Positions 41,470 through 52,778 of a stretch of 64,000 nt of DNA are shown here, in pieces (position 1 is the stretch's first letter; each line of letters begins with the position of its first letter). Under the pieces are notes generated by a model. It was not told the DNA's origin and did no database searches. It saw only the letters and a list, made by a program, of their open reading frames with translations. A program made the position numbers and the translations under genes. Location: contig JAPEUQ010000015.1 in assembly GCA_027946365.1 (NCBI GenBank), forward strand, positions 806,001 to 870,000, written 5' to 3'. Source of the DNA: Kalmusia sp. IMI 367209 (lineage: Eukaryota; Ascomycota; Dothideomycetes; Pleosporales; Didymosphaeriaceae).

Positions 41470-42156
41470 CCGCTCGGCAACATGCTTCGGCGAACGCAAT
41501 CTCGACACCTCCACCACCATCCTGCGAGATGGTGGAATTCCACTCTCGTTTTCCTGACAAAATGCCGCATGCGGCGAATGCGAATCCTTCTGTGTGTCCC
41601 TCCCATGGCATGCTTGCCCCAGCCACGCACGTCAATACAAAAAAAAAACCCACCCCACGGTCTCCACCTATCCGCATCCTCGCATACACACCGGTTGGCA
41701 GGTCAGTCAGATTGCATCCGTTCCTGCAAAAGAAAAAAGAGACACAGAGCAGTTCGACTACGTAGTGGTTTGACCGACACTGATTTCTCCCATCGATTCC
41801 CCCATCCAGACACCTATACATTGCCTTGTTCCTACACAGTCTAAACCCAACACCATCCCCGGACCCCAGCCAATCAGCACCCCCGCTGCTCTCCGCGGCA
41901 GGATCTGAGCCGCGTTACAAGCACAGGGACACCCCCCCTGCGTTCAACCATTCACACGCGGTCGGTGCGCTGCAGCAGGGACAGGTTTTGGGTTAGTCTG
42001 ATCAAGGGCGCCGTGCCACACTACGGTCCGGGACGGCGTACACGTGTGGCACGGCTATGCGTATGCGATGGTGGGGTGTGCAGGTGCAGTGCAGTGCAGT
42101 TGCAGCACGGTTGCTGCAGACGCTGGGTAAACACCTTTCCGGGCGCCAGTCAGGAG

Positions 42157-42180
42157 GGCTGGCTGGCTGGCTGGCTGGCT
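42157..42180. repeat. (GGCT)n tetranucleotide repeat
   Basis: About six GGCT units. A second copy of the same repeat type lies at 46241-46268, on the other side of the Zn2Cys6 gene. Confidence 0.9.
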
Positions 42181-43760
42181 GCAGTGTACAACGGGGCGAG
42201 CTGGGAGTGCCGTCCGCGGACAGAGAGAGAAGAAACGAGGGGAGGGGGCTCATGCGCGGTCACTCTCTGTACCACAGGACGGTATGTTTTATGACAAGAC
42301 AGAGGACGAGGCGGAAAGCCACCGGTTCAACGGCTGCCTAACGAGCCAAAAGCAAGACCTCGATCACAATGTCTCTGATCAAAGGCGATGAGAAACGAAC
42401 CTGAGGCACTCCTCGCGCACGTCTACGCTAGTCTACAGGTTTTAGCGTCGCAGTTTAGTCTAACTTTTTCGTACCTCGTACCTAGTCGCAGGCAATAATC
42501 ATCATGTTCATGGCACCACAGGCGCGCTAGAGATCACCCGATCTTCGGGGTCCAAAACCCATCAGCTTCACACAGCAAAGATCAACACATGCAACGAAAC
42601 ACGAATCTTCTCAAGGCCGTGATGAAATAAAAACTAGAAAAAAAAAGGATGTGTGATCAGTCCATGCTCCCCGAGTCGACCCAGCTGAAGGCCATCAACG
42701 TGGAGGCTGAGGGACGATCTCGTCAATCCTCGTGTTCTGCAGGCAGTGGCGAGCGAGGGACCAAAAACCTGGGGCCGCGATCCGTATCCGCCGCGCATTC
42801 TCGGCCTAGTGTCCTTTATAAATAATACCTTGCCACGGCATCGCGAGGCTTCGTGTTCGTACCTGTACAAGTAAGGGAGCGACAAGTGCAATGCGAAAGA
42901 TGCAAGACGATAGAGACCATGGTAAAGATAGCATCAATAAAGATTATCCTAGTAACTACAATGTTGAGAAGCGAAGGTGTGAAGCAAACGATTCTGATCA
43001 ACGCCTGGGCGGAACTCCGCCTCGTGAAAAAGATGAACGCCTGAGGATGCAAGAAGGCAGAGAAACCCGACCCGAATGATGTGCGTTGGAGCGTTAATCA
43101 TGACCCCAAGAGAGTTCCTCTACTTGCCACCCAAGAGGCAGAGGGTATATCAAAGAAAAAACCAGTACAGAAAAACATGACCACCCCTTTTTTAACCTCC
43201 CAAAGAGATATTCCAGCCGACTCAATATATACAAGTGGAATACCGTCTTAGTCGCCTTCTGTTTCTGACATACAATGTAGAGCGACATGACTAGGCAGCA
43301 AAGAGCATCGTCTAGGAAGCTCTGTGACCTAATTTGAAATATCGTACACGCGGCGCGCGTGGCAGTTGAGCCGGGATGCTTTGCGAATACGAGCCCGGCA
43401 GATGCGCATTGGTGTGCGCGACTCGAAGTAGGTATGACGAGCCTCACACACACACACGCACTAAGAAAGCGAATCTGGAACAATCGAAGCGATGCGTGAG
43501 AATGATCGACTGATGGACCATTGAACGAAAGTGCGTGCGAACATGACCACTGGGCTTGCCATGCGGGATCCCCCGACTGACGCGAAGGCTAGATGCGCAC
43601 TAATCCGAAAGTGAAATGGTAACGTGGCTTGGCTTCTACTACTTGTCAGCGTCGGCCTTTTTATGACGAACGGACCCTGGAGAGGACCTTCCCCACATCC
43701 GCAGCAGAGGGACTTACCAAAATGTCATTTTTTTACGTTCCCGAAATCCAGATTCCGATC

Positions 43761-44843
43761 TCAAAAGGCTTGTGTGCGGGGGACGATGATGTCCTCCCAG
43801 ATGGGCTGAGGCGCCTTCGGGTACGCCTTCACGCTGTCCATGAAGGATCCGGTGACCATTGGCTTTCCCACAATCTGACCAGCGTGGGGTTGGAAGTTGT
43901 TCCACTCCTCCTGCACGCGGCTCGGGGAGTTGAAGTCCTCTGTTGAGGACTCGCTGATGGACAGCGAGGGGACTGCCTTGCTGTGGGGGGGCATACCCAT
44001 GGGCATCTGGGGCGGAGACACGGACATGGCTGGGTGCGACCAGGCGCTCATGGTGGTTGGCGAGTCGCAGAGCCCCATGGGCGTTATGCTCTCGGGCTCC
44101 GGAGTCGCCCACATGTCGTTGGAAAGCATGCCAGGAATGTCATGCTCGAAGCCCAGTCCAACCGCCATGGACCCATCGTCGGACCAGCTTTGGTTGCCCA
44201 TGTACTGGTCGAAAGGGTCGGCAATGGCAATGGGATCGTGGTAGGCGAATGGCTCGGGTGTGGAGGGTGTCATGGCACGGCTGGAGGCGAGGTATCCGTT
44301 CTGGTCCATGGAGCGGGAGAAGGCGCCCATGTTTGGCTCGGGGCTACTCGAGTAGGAGTAGGACTCGTCGATGATCTGAGGCGTGTAGGTGGGGAGAGGG
44401 GTGAGCATGTTGAAGTTGTTGAAGTTTGTCGGGTACTGGCTGAGTTTGGCAGCCGTGTGGAAGTCCATCTGTGAGACGGTTCGCATGATCTGAGGTCGTC
44501 CCGAAGAAGGAATGCTGCGAGGCGAAGTACCCATGGTGGGGATGGAGCTGGTGGTGGGGAACCTCTTGGGAGAGACGAGATGCTTGGTGGGTTTCCGGTA
44601 GCTGTTGTCTGATGTGCGGCGTGTTGATCGAGGCTCGCACTGGAGACCCTTTGCTGTGCAGCGAGAACACGACGGAACGGCCTTGTCACACTTGGTCTTG
44701 GCCTTTGCACAGATTGTGCAGGCGATGGCTCGTCGTTGCGACATCCTCTGGTAGGGGTTGTGAGGTTTGGGGTAGGGTGAGGTGTGGGAAGAGGAGTTTG
44801 GGGAAGGCAACTGGGTTGCCTCGACTTTGATGGGCTGGTTCAT
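43761..44843 (-). CDS. Zn2Cys6 transcription factor, 360 aa
   Basis: Predicted nuclear regulator encoded in a single exon. The zinc cluster is near the N-terminus, Cys42, 45, 52, 59, 62 and 69, in ACTICAKAKTKCDKAVPSCS. The rest is Ser/Pro/Met-rich and probably disordered, with no fungal_trans middle domain. A conserved-looking C-terminus (DSVKAYPKAPQPIWEDIIV) ends the protein. The ATG at 44843 starts MNQPIKVEATQLPSP. The frame is open for another ~115 codons upstream, but that part reads like CT-rich leader. A GTAAGT donor-like site near 45070 (minus) leaves room for a 5' UTR intron. The gene stands alone in about 10 kb of gene-poor DNA, which is typical of genes with large control regions. 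I do not recognise a named orthologue. Confidence 0.85.
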   Translation of the reverse strand: MNQPIKVEATQLPSPNSSSHTSPYPKPHNPYQRMSQRRAIACTICAKAKTKCDKAVPSCSRCTAKGLQCEPRSTRRTSDNSYRKPTKHLVSPKRFPTTSSIPTMGTSPRSIPSSGRPQIMRTVSQMDFHTAAKLSQYPTNFNNFNMLTPLPTYTPQIIDESYSYSSSPEPNMGAFSRSMDQNGYLASSRAMTPSTPEPFAYHDPIAIADPFDQYMGNQSWSDDGSMAVGLGFEHDIPGMLSNDMWATPEPESITPMGLCDSPTTMSAWSHPAMSVSPPQMPMGMPPHSKAVPSLSISESSTEDFNSPSRVQEEWNNFQPHAGQIVGKPMVTGSFMDSVKAYPKAPQPIWEDIIVPRTQAF

Positions 44844-45539
44844 AATAATGATGTGAAGTGTAGAGGGGGTTGTTGCTGTTGTTGCTAAAGGTAGCGAGGT
44901 ATGGTGAAATCTGGAGCGTGCAGTGGGATTGGCACCAAAGGTTGTAGTGGGTGAAGATGTGCAGAGGGGGGGAGCTTGGGGGATATAAAATAGTAACGAG
45001 AATGTTTTGGCAGGTGGCTCTAGCGTTGGATGGGTGGGTGCTCGTGGTGGCTGAACCGAGAACTGGAGACTTACGTGGGATATGCTCTCGATCCTAGATT
45101 GCTGGTCAACGCACTCGGGAACCTCGCATGAGGGGCCATCAACGGCTGCCCAGTGCAGGATTCGAGTCGGGCATAAGCCAATGAGCATGGAGCCAAGGTT
45201 ACCTTCCCACGATGTGGCCGACCTCCTTCCAAGATAGTTCGGAGAGGTGCAGTGGGTCTGTCAATCCTGCCAGCGTGCTGTCCCAAGCGTCTCGAGCTGG
45301 GGACCCTGTCTCGAGGGTTGCTGGGATCCGCAGAGCAGGGTGCAGTTGAGCGCAGCAGTGCCTTGCCTGTTTCAGCTCAGGAAAAAGCTGCAGGGGCATG
45401 TCCTGCAGGCTGACGGCCGGCGTGGCACGGCCCAGGTCGATGATCTGACCATCGCAATGACGATGGTAGACGGGTCTAAACCGAGCTGTGGCTTGAGCCA
45501 TCCGGACGTCGGTGCGTAGCCTGTTACATCGAGGGTGCA

Positions 45540-45561
45540 GTGCTGCTGCTGCTGCTGCTGC
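45540..45561. repeat. (GCT)n trinucleotide repeat
   Basis: About seven uninterrupted GCT units upstream of the Zn2Cys6 gene. Confidence 0.9.
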
Positions 45562-45890
45562 GACCAGATGGCCGCCCAGCGTGCATTGCGCATTGTCTGG
45601 TGGAGGGACCGCCGTCGCCTGGGGAGCGGAGGATTAGTCGACGTGAGGTGAGCAAGGAGAGGGTTGGAGAGGCCAGGAGAGGAGAGACAAGACGGCGAGC
45701 AGAGAGGCTCGAGGCTCGTGGAGAGGCGGCTCGCCGCATGCAGCCCGAGCGGGATGGTGTTGCAGAGGGTGACGGCCAGATCGAGGGGGGATGGCTAGCG
45801 GCAGGCGACGGCCCATGGTGGGGAGCGCCTGCCCGTCACGCTCTGGCGTCAGGAAGATGGCGGCCGCCCGGGTCGCGAGCTTGGGAGACG

Positions 45891-45919
45891 CGAGCAGCGA
45901 GCAGCGAGCAGCGAGCAGC
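45891..45919. repeat. GAGCAGC heptamer tandem repeat
   Basis: About four copies of a 7-base unit in direct tandem. Confidence 0.85.
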
Positions 45920-46017
45920 AAGGCCGCAGACGCAAGCGCAACAGCTGCAGGTGTAATTTGCTGGGCGTGCGTTGGCGGGGTGGGTGGATAGCGGGCAGTG
46001 GGCGCTGCCGGGCTCGC

Positions 46018-46042
46018 AAGCACCCAAGCACCCAAGCACCCA
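46018..46042. repeat. CACCCAAG octamer tandem repeat
   Basis: About three copies of an 8-base unit. Confidence 0.85.
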
Positions 46043-46240
46043 GTGCGAGGTGCTGTTTTTGGTGGCCCCGCTAGCCGGGATGAGTTGGGGAGGGGAAGGG
46101 GTGGGGGTGGATGGGAAAGGTAGGTAGCCGCAGCCTCGTCGAGCGCAGTGCACAGTGGACTCAGCGAGCGAGCGCTCGAGTACGCGAAGGCCGTTACGGA
46201 CTCTTGCGCTTTGCCGGCGCTGGCCTCTGCTGAGCTAATG

Positions 46241-46268
46241 GGCTGGCTGGCTGGCTGGCTGGCTGGCT
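46241..46268. repeat. (GGCT)n tetranucleotide repeat
   Basis: About seven GGCT units. The same motif as at 42157-42180. Confidence 0.9.
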
Positions 46269-48247
46269 AGATGGCGTACAAAACACACAGACACTCGACG
46301 AAGCGCGAGGATGCGGCTCTTTTGCGGACTTGCCCCGTGTGCAAATTAGCTTCGGTACTGGCTGTCAGCATAGCTCGTCGGCCCAAATGGGGCAATCCCA
46401 TGGGCGCAGCAGCGCGCATACCGGCCAATGAGAACCCCGCCTGTACGTTACACAGTCCCCTTTGGGCAACGCGCCTGCCGCATCGGGAAGTTTTAACGTC
46501 CTTCGCGTCTGCTTTCGTCTTGAAACACACCCGACGGCGAGCGTGAGGGCTTCTTGCTTCAGCAAACCCCAAAAGGCATGACCGAACGCTTCTAGAAACC
46601 CGTGACCGCAGTCGACTGTCTCTTCGGACCTCACTGTTCATGAGCCTGCACCTGTACTCCGTAGACCCCCTAGAGGGGGGCACTGAGCTTGCGACGGGTA
46701 TGCCAGAGTGCTGATGGGAGCCATGCACTGACGTCTCCTGGAATGGGTCTCCTGGCTTCCAAGTGCACCGTTGTACACGACCACCATCACGCCAGGCTGC
46801 TCAGGCTTTCTGGACTGAGAATTTGATACCATGTCGCCCAGCTCGCCCCGCTGAGCAGCAGTGAAGCCAGGAGAGACATCGGCGGCTTCTGGACACCTGC
46901 GGTGCCACCGGCAAGCACACTGGCTCATGCCTGAGGCCATCTCGAACCACCATCGTTCTCCTGCATGCCTCTGGGGCTTGGACCCTCGCTGGGAACAAGC
47001 CATGGTTCGGTCCAGCGTACATGGGAATGTGCACGCCAGGAAGAAAAATCTCCCCGTCCAATCTCAACTTCACCCATCCTTCGGTTCGCCTTGCATCGTC
47101 GGCCCGTAGCACAACAGTCTTGCGGAAATAAACATGCAAACGCCCTACGACCCTATCATCTCAAGGGATAGCCCGCATGGCTGCTTTCGAGCATGCTCGG
47201 CTACACGCATCGTGCGAACGCGCGAAACGTGCGAACCTTCTTGTGCCCGTGCCGACGGACATCGTTCTGCTGTCTCGACAATTCGACCTGGAAACGTGAC
47301 CGATGGGGCGTCTTTACCAGAGCACGCTGGTGGCTTCTGGGGGCCGCTGAAAACTTTTTTTTCGCCTCCCTTCGCGCTCCCGAGGTGGCTATCGCCCTGT
47401 GACGGGCCTGGTCTTAGGCCTGAAACTGGGTGTGCGGTGCTCAGGCCAGCTTCCACTGGCTCGTCGAAAAAGCTCCTAGGGCCCCGCCTCGGGGAATCCG
47501 TAGTCGAAAATACCCACTTCGAGATCGAATCTGTAAATCTAACCTTAGCATCAGGATGGGACGGCTAAGGCTCCGGCTCAGGAGGGAAGCCACATGGGCC
47601 AGGTTGTACCGTACCTGCAGGGCCAAGCTTTTCTGGAGCGGCAGGATTGCGTTTCAGAACGTCTTGCCACACTGCACTGTGGTTTAAGGTTGTCCGGAGT
47701 CGAGAATATGGTGGGGTTGGGGCTGAGTCGACGCCATGGTGGCCATGGCTGGCTGCAGGTACACATTACCAAGCTACCATCTGCAAAGCGTTCGACTTCA
47801 TCTCCGTCGTCAATCGCGAAAGCTCCAGATTGTGGAGTGATGACAGGGGCCGTCGAGAGCTCAGCATAGCCTCTGTGCGTCATGCGTTTATTCATAGACT
47901 AAACATTCGCTTCGGTAATGAGATCTGCGTTTACGTCGATCGCGGACGGATACGCTAAGCAGCATTTCCCAATTGGTCCCGTCACGTTAGGTGGGCGGAT
48001 TGTCCATGTCGTGGTGTGCCCACCGAGTGCTCGTGGTGAGGAGAGAAGCCGTCGTGGTCAAGTGCTGTCGTGAGATGCGACGCGAGCGCCCTCGGATGCG
48101 GAAAAACTCGCCAAAGCGCTAGTGCTGCAATCTCCTCGATCTATCGTGTGCCTCACCCATCACCAAGCATTCGCTGCCATGCTAAGCTCTGAATTGCTCG
48201 TCACCCATCAAATTTGATTGGTGCTAACTGAGCGCTGTCCTTAAAAA

Positions 48248-49096
48248 ATGAGTGTGACCGAGGAGCGGGTCTTTGACCTGTCACTATACCTCGCACAACG
48301 CGAGCTGCCGTCGGATGTGACTTCGCCAGATCTCCTCATCCTAAATCAGCCAATCACTGATTTTGCTGTGTTTGCACGGCTCTGGACACGGTCAAGATAC
48401 CGGCTGTGCGTAGATGGCGGCGCTAACCGCCTTTACGACATGTTTGGTGGTGACGAAGCATGCAGAGCAGGTTACGTGGGTTATTCATCATTTCGAAGCT
48501 ACACGTTGGCTGACAGCGACCAGATACCGAATGCTATTCATGGAGATCTCGACTCGTTGCGCGATGATGTGCGCGCCTACTATGTCGGTCGCGGGGCTCA
48601 GGTGTCTCAAGATCCTGATCAATACAGCACGGATTTTGGCAAAGCCATGCAAAAAATCTCAGCTAACCATTCGCCCACATCATCACGCGAGGTTCTCGTG
48701 CTTGGGACTTTGGCCGGCAGAGTTGATCAGGGCCTTGGACTGTTGCACGAGATGACTCGGGAAGAGACGAAGGATCCGCGTCTACGGCTATGGCTGTATT
48801 CTGAGACAAATGTATCCTTCATTCTTAGAAGCTCTCGTAACATTATCAAGGGTGCGCTGTCAAGTCGAAGGTTCACTGAGAATGTTGGTGTCCTGCCCGT
48901 CTACGGCCCTGCAATCATAAGTACCTCTGGTCTAGAATGGGACGTTCAAGACTGGGAGACGCAGATGGGACATCAGGTTAGCACCAGTAATCACGTCAAG
49001 GCAGACGAGATACATGTCCATACCGACGCCCCGGTTCTCTTCACGATTGAAAGGGCCAGCTTGAGTACGGACAGCAACGCGACACCAGCAGAATAA
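48248..49096 (+). CDS. thi80: Thiamine pyrophosphokinase
   Basis: Predicted cytosolic enzyme transferring pyrophosphate from ATP to thiamine to give thiamine diphosphate. Single exon, 282 aa. Family motifs are visible in order: CVDGGANRLYD, AIHGDLDSLRDDV (acidic metal-binding block), DPDQYSTDFGKAM and VLGTLAGRVDQGLG (thiamine and nucleotide site). The C-terminal beta domain ends with FTENVGVLPVYGP and TSNHVKADEIHVHTD. Between GGANRLYD and IHGDLDS there are about 15 residues more than I expect (GYVGYSSFRSYTLADS). This stretch starts with GT and ends in CTGACAG, but excising those 46 bases would break the frame, so I keep it as coding. The ATG is the first in frame after a stop-rich leader. Confidence 0.92.
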   Translation: MSVTEERVFDLSLYLAQRELPSDVTSPDLLILNQPITDFAVFARLWTRSRYRLCVDGGANRLYDMFGGDEACRAGYVGYSSFRSYTLADSDQIPNAIHGDLDSLRDDVRAYYVGRGAQVSQDPDQYSTDFGKAMQKISANHSPTSSREVLVLGTLAGRVDQGLGLLHEMTREETKDPRLRLWLYSETNVSFILRSSRNIIKGALSSRRFTENVGVLPVYGPAIISTSGLEWDVQDWETQMGHQVSTSNHVKADEIHVHTDAPVLFTIERASLSTDSNATPAE

Positions 49097-50358
49097 ACTC
49101 CGAATGTTTCCACCTCCACGAAGTGCTCACGCTTCCACAAACGACCGAAGCACTGCGCCATGTAGGTTCATGCATCTATTCTCCGATGCGCTTTCCTGGA
49201 CGAAGTTTCTATATTGAATCCCGCTTACCAAACGACCAGGTCAACCACGTTTCGTTTCACAGGCAAGGCACACTCGCAGAACTCCCAGCTTTGCGCGCAT
49301 AGAACGCATGACGATCGTATTTTAGACTTCCAACGGCGGCAAGCCACTTGGCGGGTCGTGGGATTTTAATTATGCAAGTCACGCCCTCGTTACAGATATC
49401 CAAGGGCCCCGGGACACAGCCACAACCTTTATGAGCAAAGGATGTCAATTTTATCGCAGCGACATCTCGCAATAATAACGAAGAATCTGAAACGAAACGC
49501 CTCTGCAATGTAACCTTGAACATGTCTTTGACATGACTGAATTGATGGTCAACCAACAACAGGACAAAGTAAATTTGCCCTTCCCGTTGTGAGCCGCGGT
49601 TGGTCCGTGCGCATACGACGACAATTTGCACATCTCGAGCCGCGCTGCGTGATCGTGATCACCCATACCTTACCGTCGTCCACGTTCGATCACATTACGA
49701 AATGTAGGCCCTCGTACGATCTGATTCTATTGTGTATCCTATAGAGCTGCACTCGTACTCACGTCTTTTCTCGAATTGGGAGGCTCTATTAGGACACACA
49801 CTGATGAATGCAACAATGATTGAATATTGCTCAATATTTATCAATCTGAGTCCATGAAATAGTAACAAGGACAGAGCTAGTAAGTAGCAATGGTGTGGTG
49901 TTTTCCACTTGCCGCGAAAGCATGCGAGCTATTTGGTGTGTCGAGTAATGGGTCGTAGACTCCGTACCGAACTTATAACTCTCATCAAAACCATGGAACC
50001 GCCAAAACGCAACGAACCACAATGTACCCTCGAGTCATCATGTCCACTTTTCCACGTCTTTATGCTAGTTTATTTACTAGTCTCCGAACGCTGGCTACCG
50101 TTGTTATACCACATATGATACATTCCAAATTGCATCGCTCTCATTGCTGGATCTCTTGAACGTTGAGGGCCTTCCACCAACCACGACAACTCAGCATGTT
50201 CTGCTTTCATGATGGTCTCGAAAGTATAGGATAGAAACTTGGTGGTCGTAACGGTTACATCTCCACACGAGCATCCCAACCGTCGTTCTCGCATGCGCCG
50301 ATTTTGAAGACTTAACGCTTTACTCACTTTAAACAAAATTGTCGAGCTGTGGGGACGT
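49097..50358. other. Intergenic
   Basis: About 1.26 kb between co-oriented genes, holding 3' UTR and promoter. Nothing coding is seen. Confidence 0.55.
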
Positions 50359-52778
50359 ATGGAGCATGGCAACGATCCGAAAGCTGAGAAATCGCCGACA
50401 GAACCGCCCCCAAGGTCAGCCACAGCGCACACGGCAATGCAAGAACCAGAGTCAAACCTGCCCATACAAGCAGGACAATCGTCATCGAGTCTACGTGCAG
50501 AGCGAACTGCAGCTACTCTTGAAGAAGTTGAGTTCCACACCCAGAAAAGGTCTCCCATCTCGGGGGATGACCAACAAAGAACCTCCGATGATAAAGACAT
50601 ATGCTCGGTTCCGGAGAAGCAAAACTCCCACACACCGACTCGACCGCTCCTCAACACCTCTCAGTCGTCTAAAAAGCCCCTATTGAACCGTTCTGTTGCA
50701 GCTGGCATCAGAAGGGTTAACAGAGAGCAGAATGCACCAGTCAAGTCAGGCGAGAACTCAACTTGGCTACCACCTACCCTTCAGTCTTTCGTGGAGCCGC
50801 CGATACGTCCACGACCGCAATCTAGAGTACAGCTACGGTCTCCACTTGGGCACACATCTCAGACCAATCTCGACGTGCAACCTCCCGGTAGCACATTGAC
50901 AGTGCACGATCTCGGCGCCGATTACACACGATACTACGATCCCTTCGCGGACGGTGTAAGAAACTCTTCTGCTGGCAGTACTCCGCGACCGTCTAGCCAT
51001 GTATCGATTTGCTATACCCCGGCACCCGCGACCGCTTTCGGATTGGCCGATCCCTTCTTGACACCGTCAGCCTCCACCACCAAGCTAGCGGAGAGCGCCA
51101 ATGCCGAAGAAAATGCCGAGGAGATCACCCAAAAAAGAATATTCCTTATAGACGATCGCTTAAGCGCACCATACGAGGAGAAGGATGGATTAGTCTGGCC
51201 TCTTTGGGGAGACGAGGCCGAAGATGACGACGCGATGCATTTACCGCACCCTGACGATGATGTGGTTTTCAAGCTGAAGTGGAAGGAGTTGTTTGCAAGA
51301 GACAATATTAAACCTGCAATGGGAGTATTCTTGATGCTCATCGGATTGTCGACCATATTCGTTATCCTTCCAATTTTATCATACACGGGCGTTATAGATT
51401 ACACAGCAGGCTACAACACGCCTCTAGATGAGTTGCCATCAGCCTATCCACGCAAAGAAGACTGGGCTTGGGTTAATGATAAAGACTATCAACTCCTGGA
51501 GAAGTTGCGATCGGGACTCATTGACCCTGACACCCCAAAGCACGCAATGGAGAAGACGGGCGAATTTGGTGATGAGTACGCACTCGTGTTCAGCGACGAG
51601 TTCAACGATAATAATCGCACTTTCTACGAAGGAGATGACCCATATTTCTTTGCGCCGGATCTTTGGTACGGTGCGACACAAGACCTAGAATGGTATGATC
51701 CCGACGCGGTCACAACATGGGACGGTGTGCTAGAACTGCGACTGGATAAGTTCAAAAATCACGGACTTGAGTTCCGCTCAGGTATGTTGAACAGTTGGAA
51801 CAAGCTCTGCTTCAAGGGCGGGATTTTCGAAGTCTCTATGTCACTGCCTGGTCCTGCCGGCGTTCACGGCCTATGGCCTGGCGCCTGGACGCTAGGTAAT
51901 CTTGGGCGGCCGGGGTATATGGCAACTACAGATGGCACTTGGCCATACACCTACCAAGCCTGCGACGTGGGTATCACTCCCAATCAGTCTAGCTACGACG
52001 GCATCTCGTGGCTCCCAGGTCAAAAACTGCCATCATGCACCTGTCCCGGTGAAGATCACCCCACACCCGGCACGGGACGAGGCGCGCCCGAGATAGATAT
52101 TGCAGAGATGAGTGTGAGCTACAACGAGGAAAAACTACCCGTCGCCACCCAGAGCTACCAGGTTGCGCCTTTCGACATATGGTATTATCCCAATTACGAG
52201 TTCACATCGTTCCCCGACCACCAGTTGAGCTACACAAACACCTACACTGGCGGCCCTTTTCAACAAGCCATTTCCGCGACCACAAATCTGAACCTCGATT
52301 GGTATGATGGCAAAGCTTACCAGCGCTTCTCCTTTGAGTACGTCCCTGGTGATGAAGAGGGCTCTCATATCACCTGGAAGATCGGCAGCCAGACTATGTT
52401 CACCCTAGATGGTCGCGCCATCGGCCCCAACGGCAACATACAAGCGCGTCAAATATCCCAAGAGCCAATGTCACTGATCCTTAATCTGGGTATAAGCAAT
52501 TCGTGGACGTGGATCAATTGGGAGCGTCTTGTATTTCCGACAGTGCTTCGTGTGGACTACATACGGTGGTATCAAAAGAAGGGAGAGGAAATGGTGACCT
52601 GCGATCCGCCAGGTTTTGAGACGACCGCGTACATCAAGGAGCACATCAAAGCATACACGAATCCAAACTATACGGTAAGTACTTGTACTAGGTTGAACGG
52701 AATGCATGCTGACCAAACTAGAACTGGGACAAGACTGGATACCCTTGGCCGAAGCATAAACTCAATAGCGAGTGTTGA
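50359..52778 (+). CDS. kre6: Kre6/Skn1-like beta-glucan synthesis protein (GH16)
   Basis: Predicted type II membrane protein needed for beta-1,6-glucan assembly in the fungal wall, acting in the ER/Golgi or at the cell surface. Model: join(50359..52674, 52722..52778), 790 aa. A long Ser/Pro-rich cytosolic N-terminus (~315 residues) precedes one transmembrane helix (GVFLMLIGLSTIFVILPIL, about 322-340). The lumenal GH16-like SKN1 domain follows, with ALVFSDEFND, GVHGLWPGAWTLG and the catalytic-type motif EIDIAE at 578-583. A 47-nt intron near the 3' end joins NPNYT to NWDKTGYPWPK, the usual Kre6 C-terminus. Reading through it gives a spurious tail to 52830. Confidence 0.95.

Larger units (their letters stand above)
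37792..43760. other. 6-kb gene-poor, simple-repeat-rich interval
   Basis: No gene can be supported on either strand. Open frames up to about 246 codons (for example 40780-41520 minus) are compositionally biased, overlap frames on the other strand and match no family I know. The stretch contains (GT)n, (CTG)n, (GGCT)n, purine (GAGAAG)n and several poly-T/poly-A runs. It could be the 3' UTR and distal regulatory DNA of the regulator at 43761-44843, or simply relaxed intergenic DNA. Confidence 0.5.
44844..48247. other. Long upstream region with simple repeats
   Basis: 3.4 kb between the Zn2Cys6 start codon and the thiamine pyrophosphokinase gene. It contains (GCT)n, heptamer, octamer and (GGCT)n repeats and is GC-rich. 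No supported gene. It probably holds the regulator's promoter or long 5' UTR, and the promoter of the kinase gene. Confidence 0.5.

Noticed and set aside
40780..41520. 246-codon minus-strand open frame
   Set aside because: Low complexity, no domain, overlapped by equally long frames on the other strand and crossing a (CTG)n repeat.
41285..41844. Overlapping open frames on both strands around the (CTG)n repeat
   Set aside because: Length is explained by the repeat and GC bias. No family resemblance or splice support.
44844..45188. N-terminal extension of the 360-aa Zn2Cys6 regulator
   Set aside because: The upstream in-frame sequence is CT-rich leader-like with a donor-like GTAAGT inside. 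The ATG at 44843 gives a natural start.
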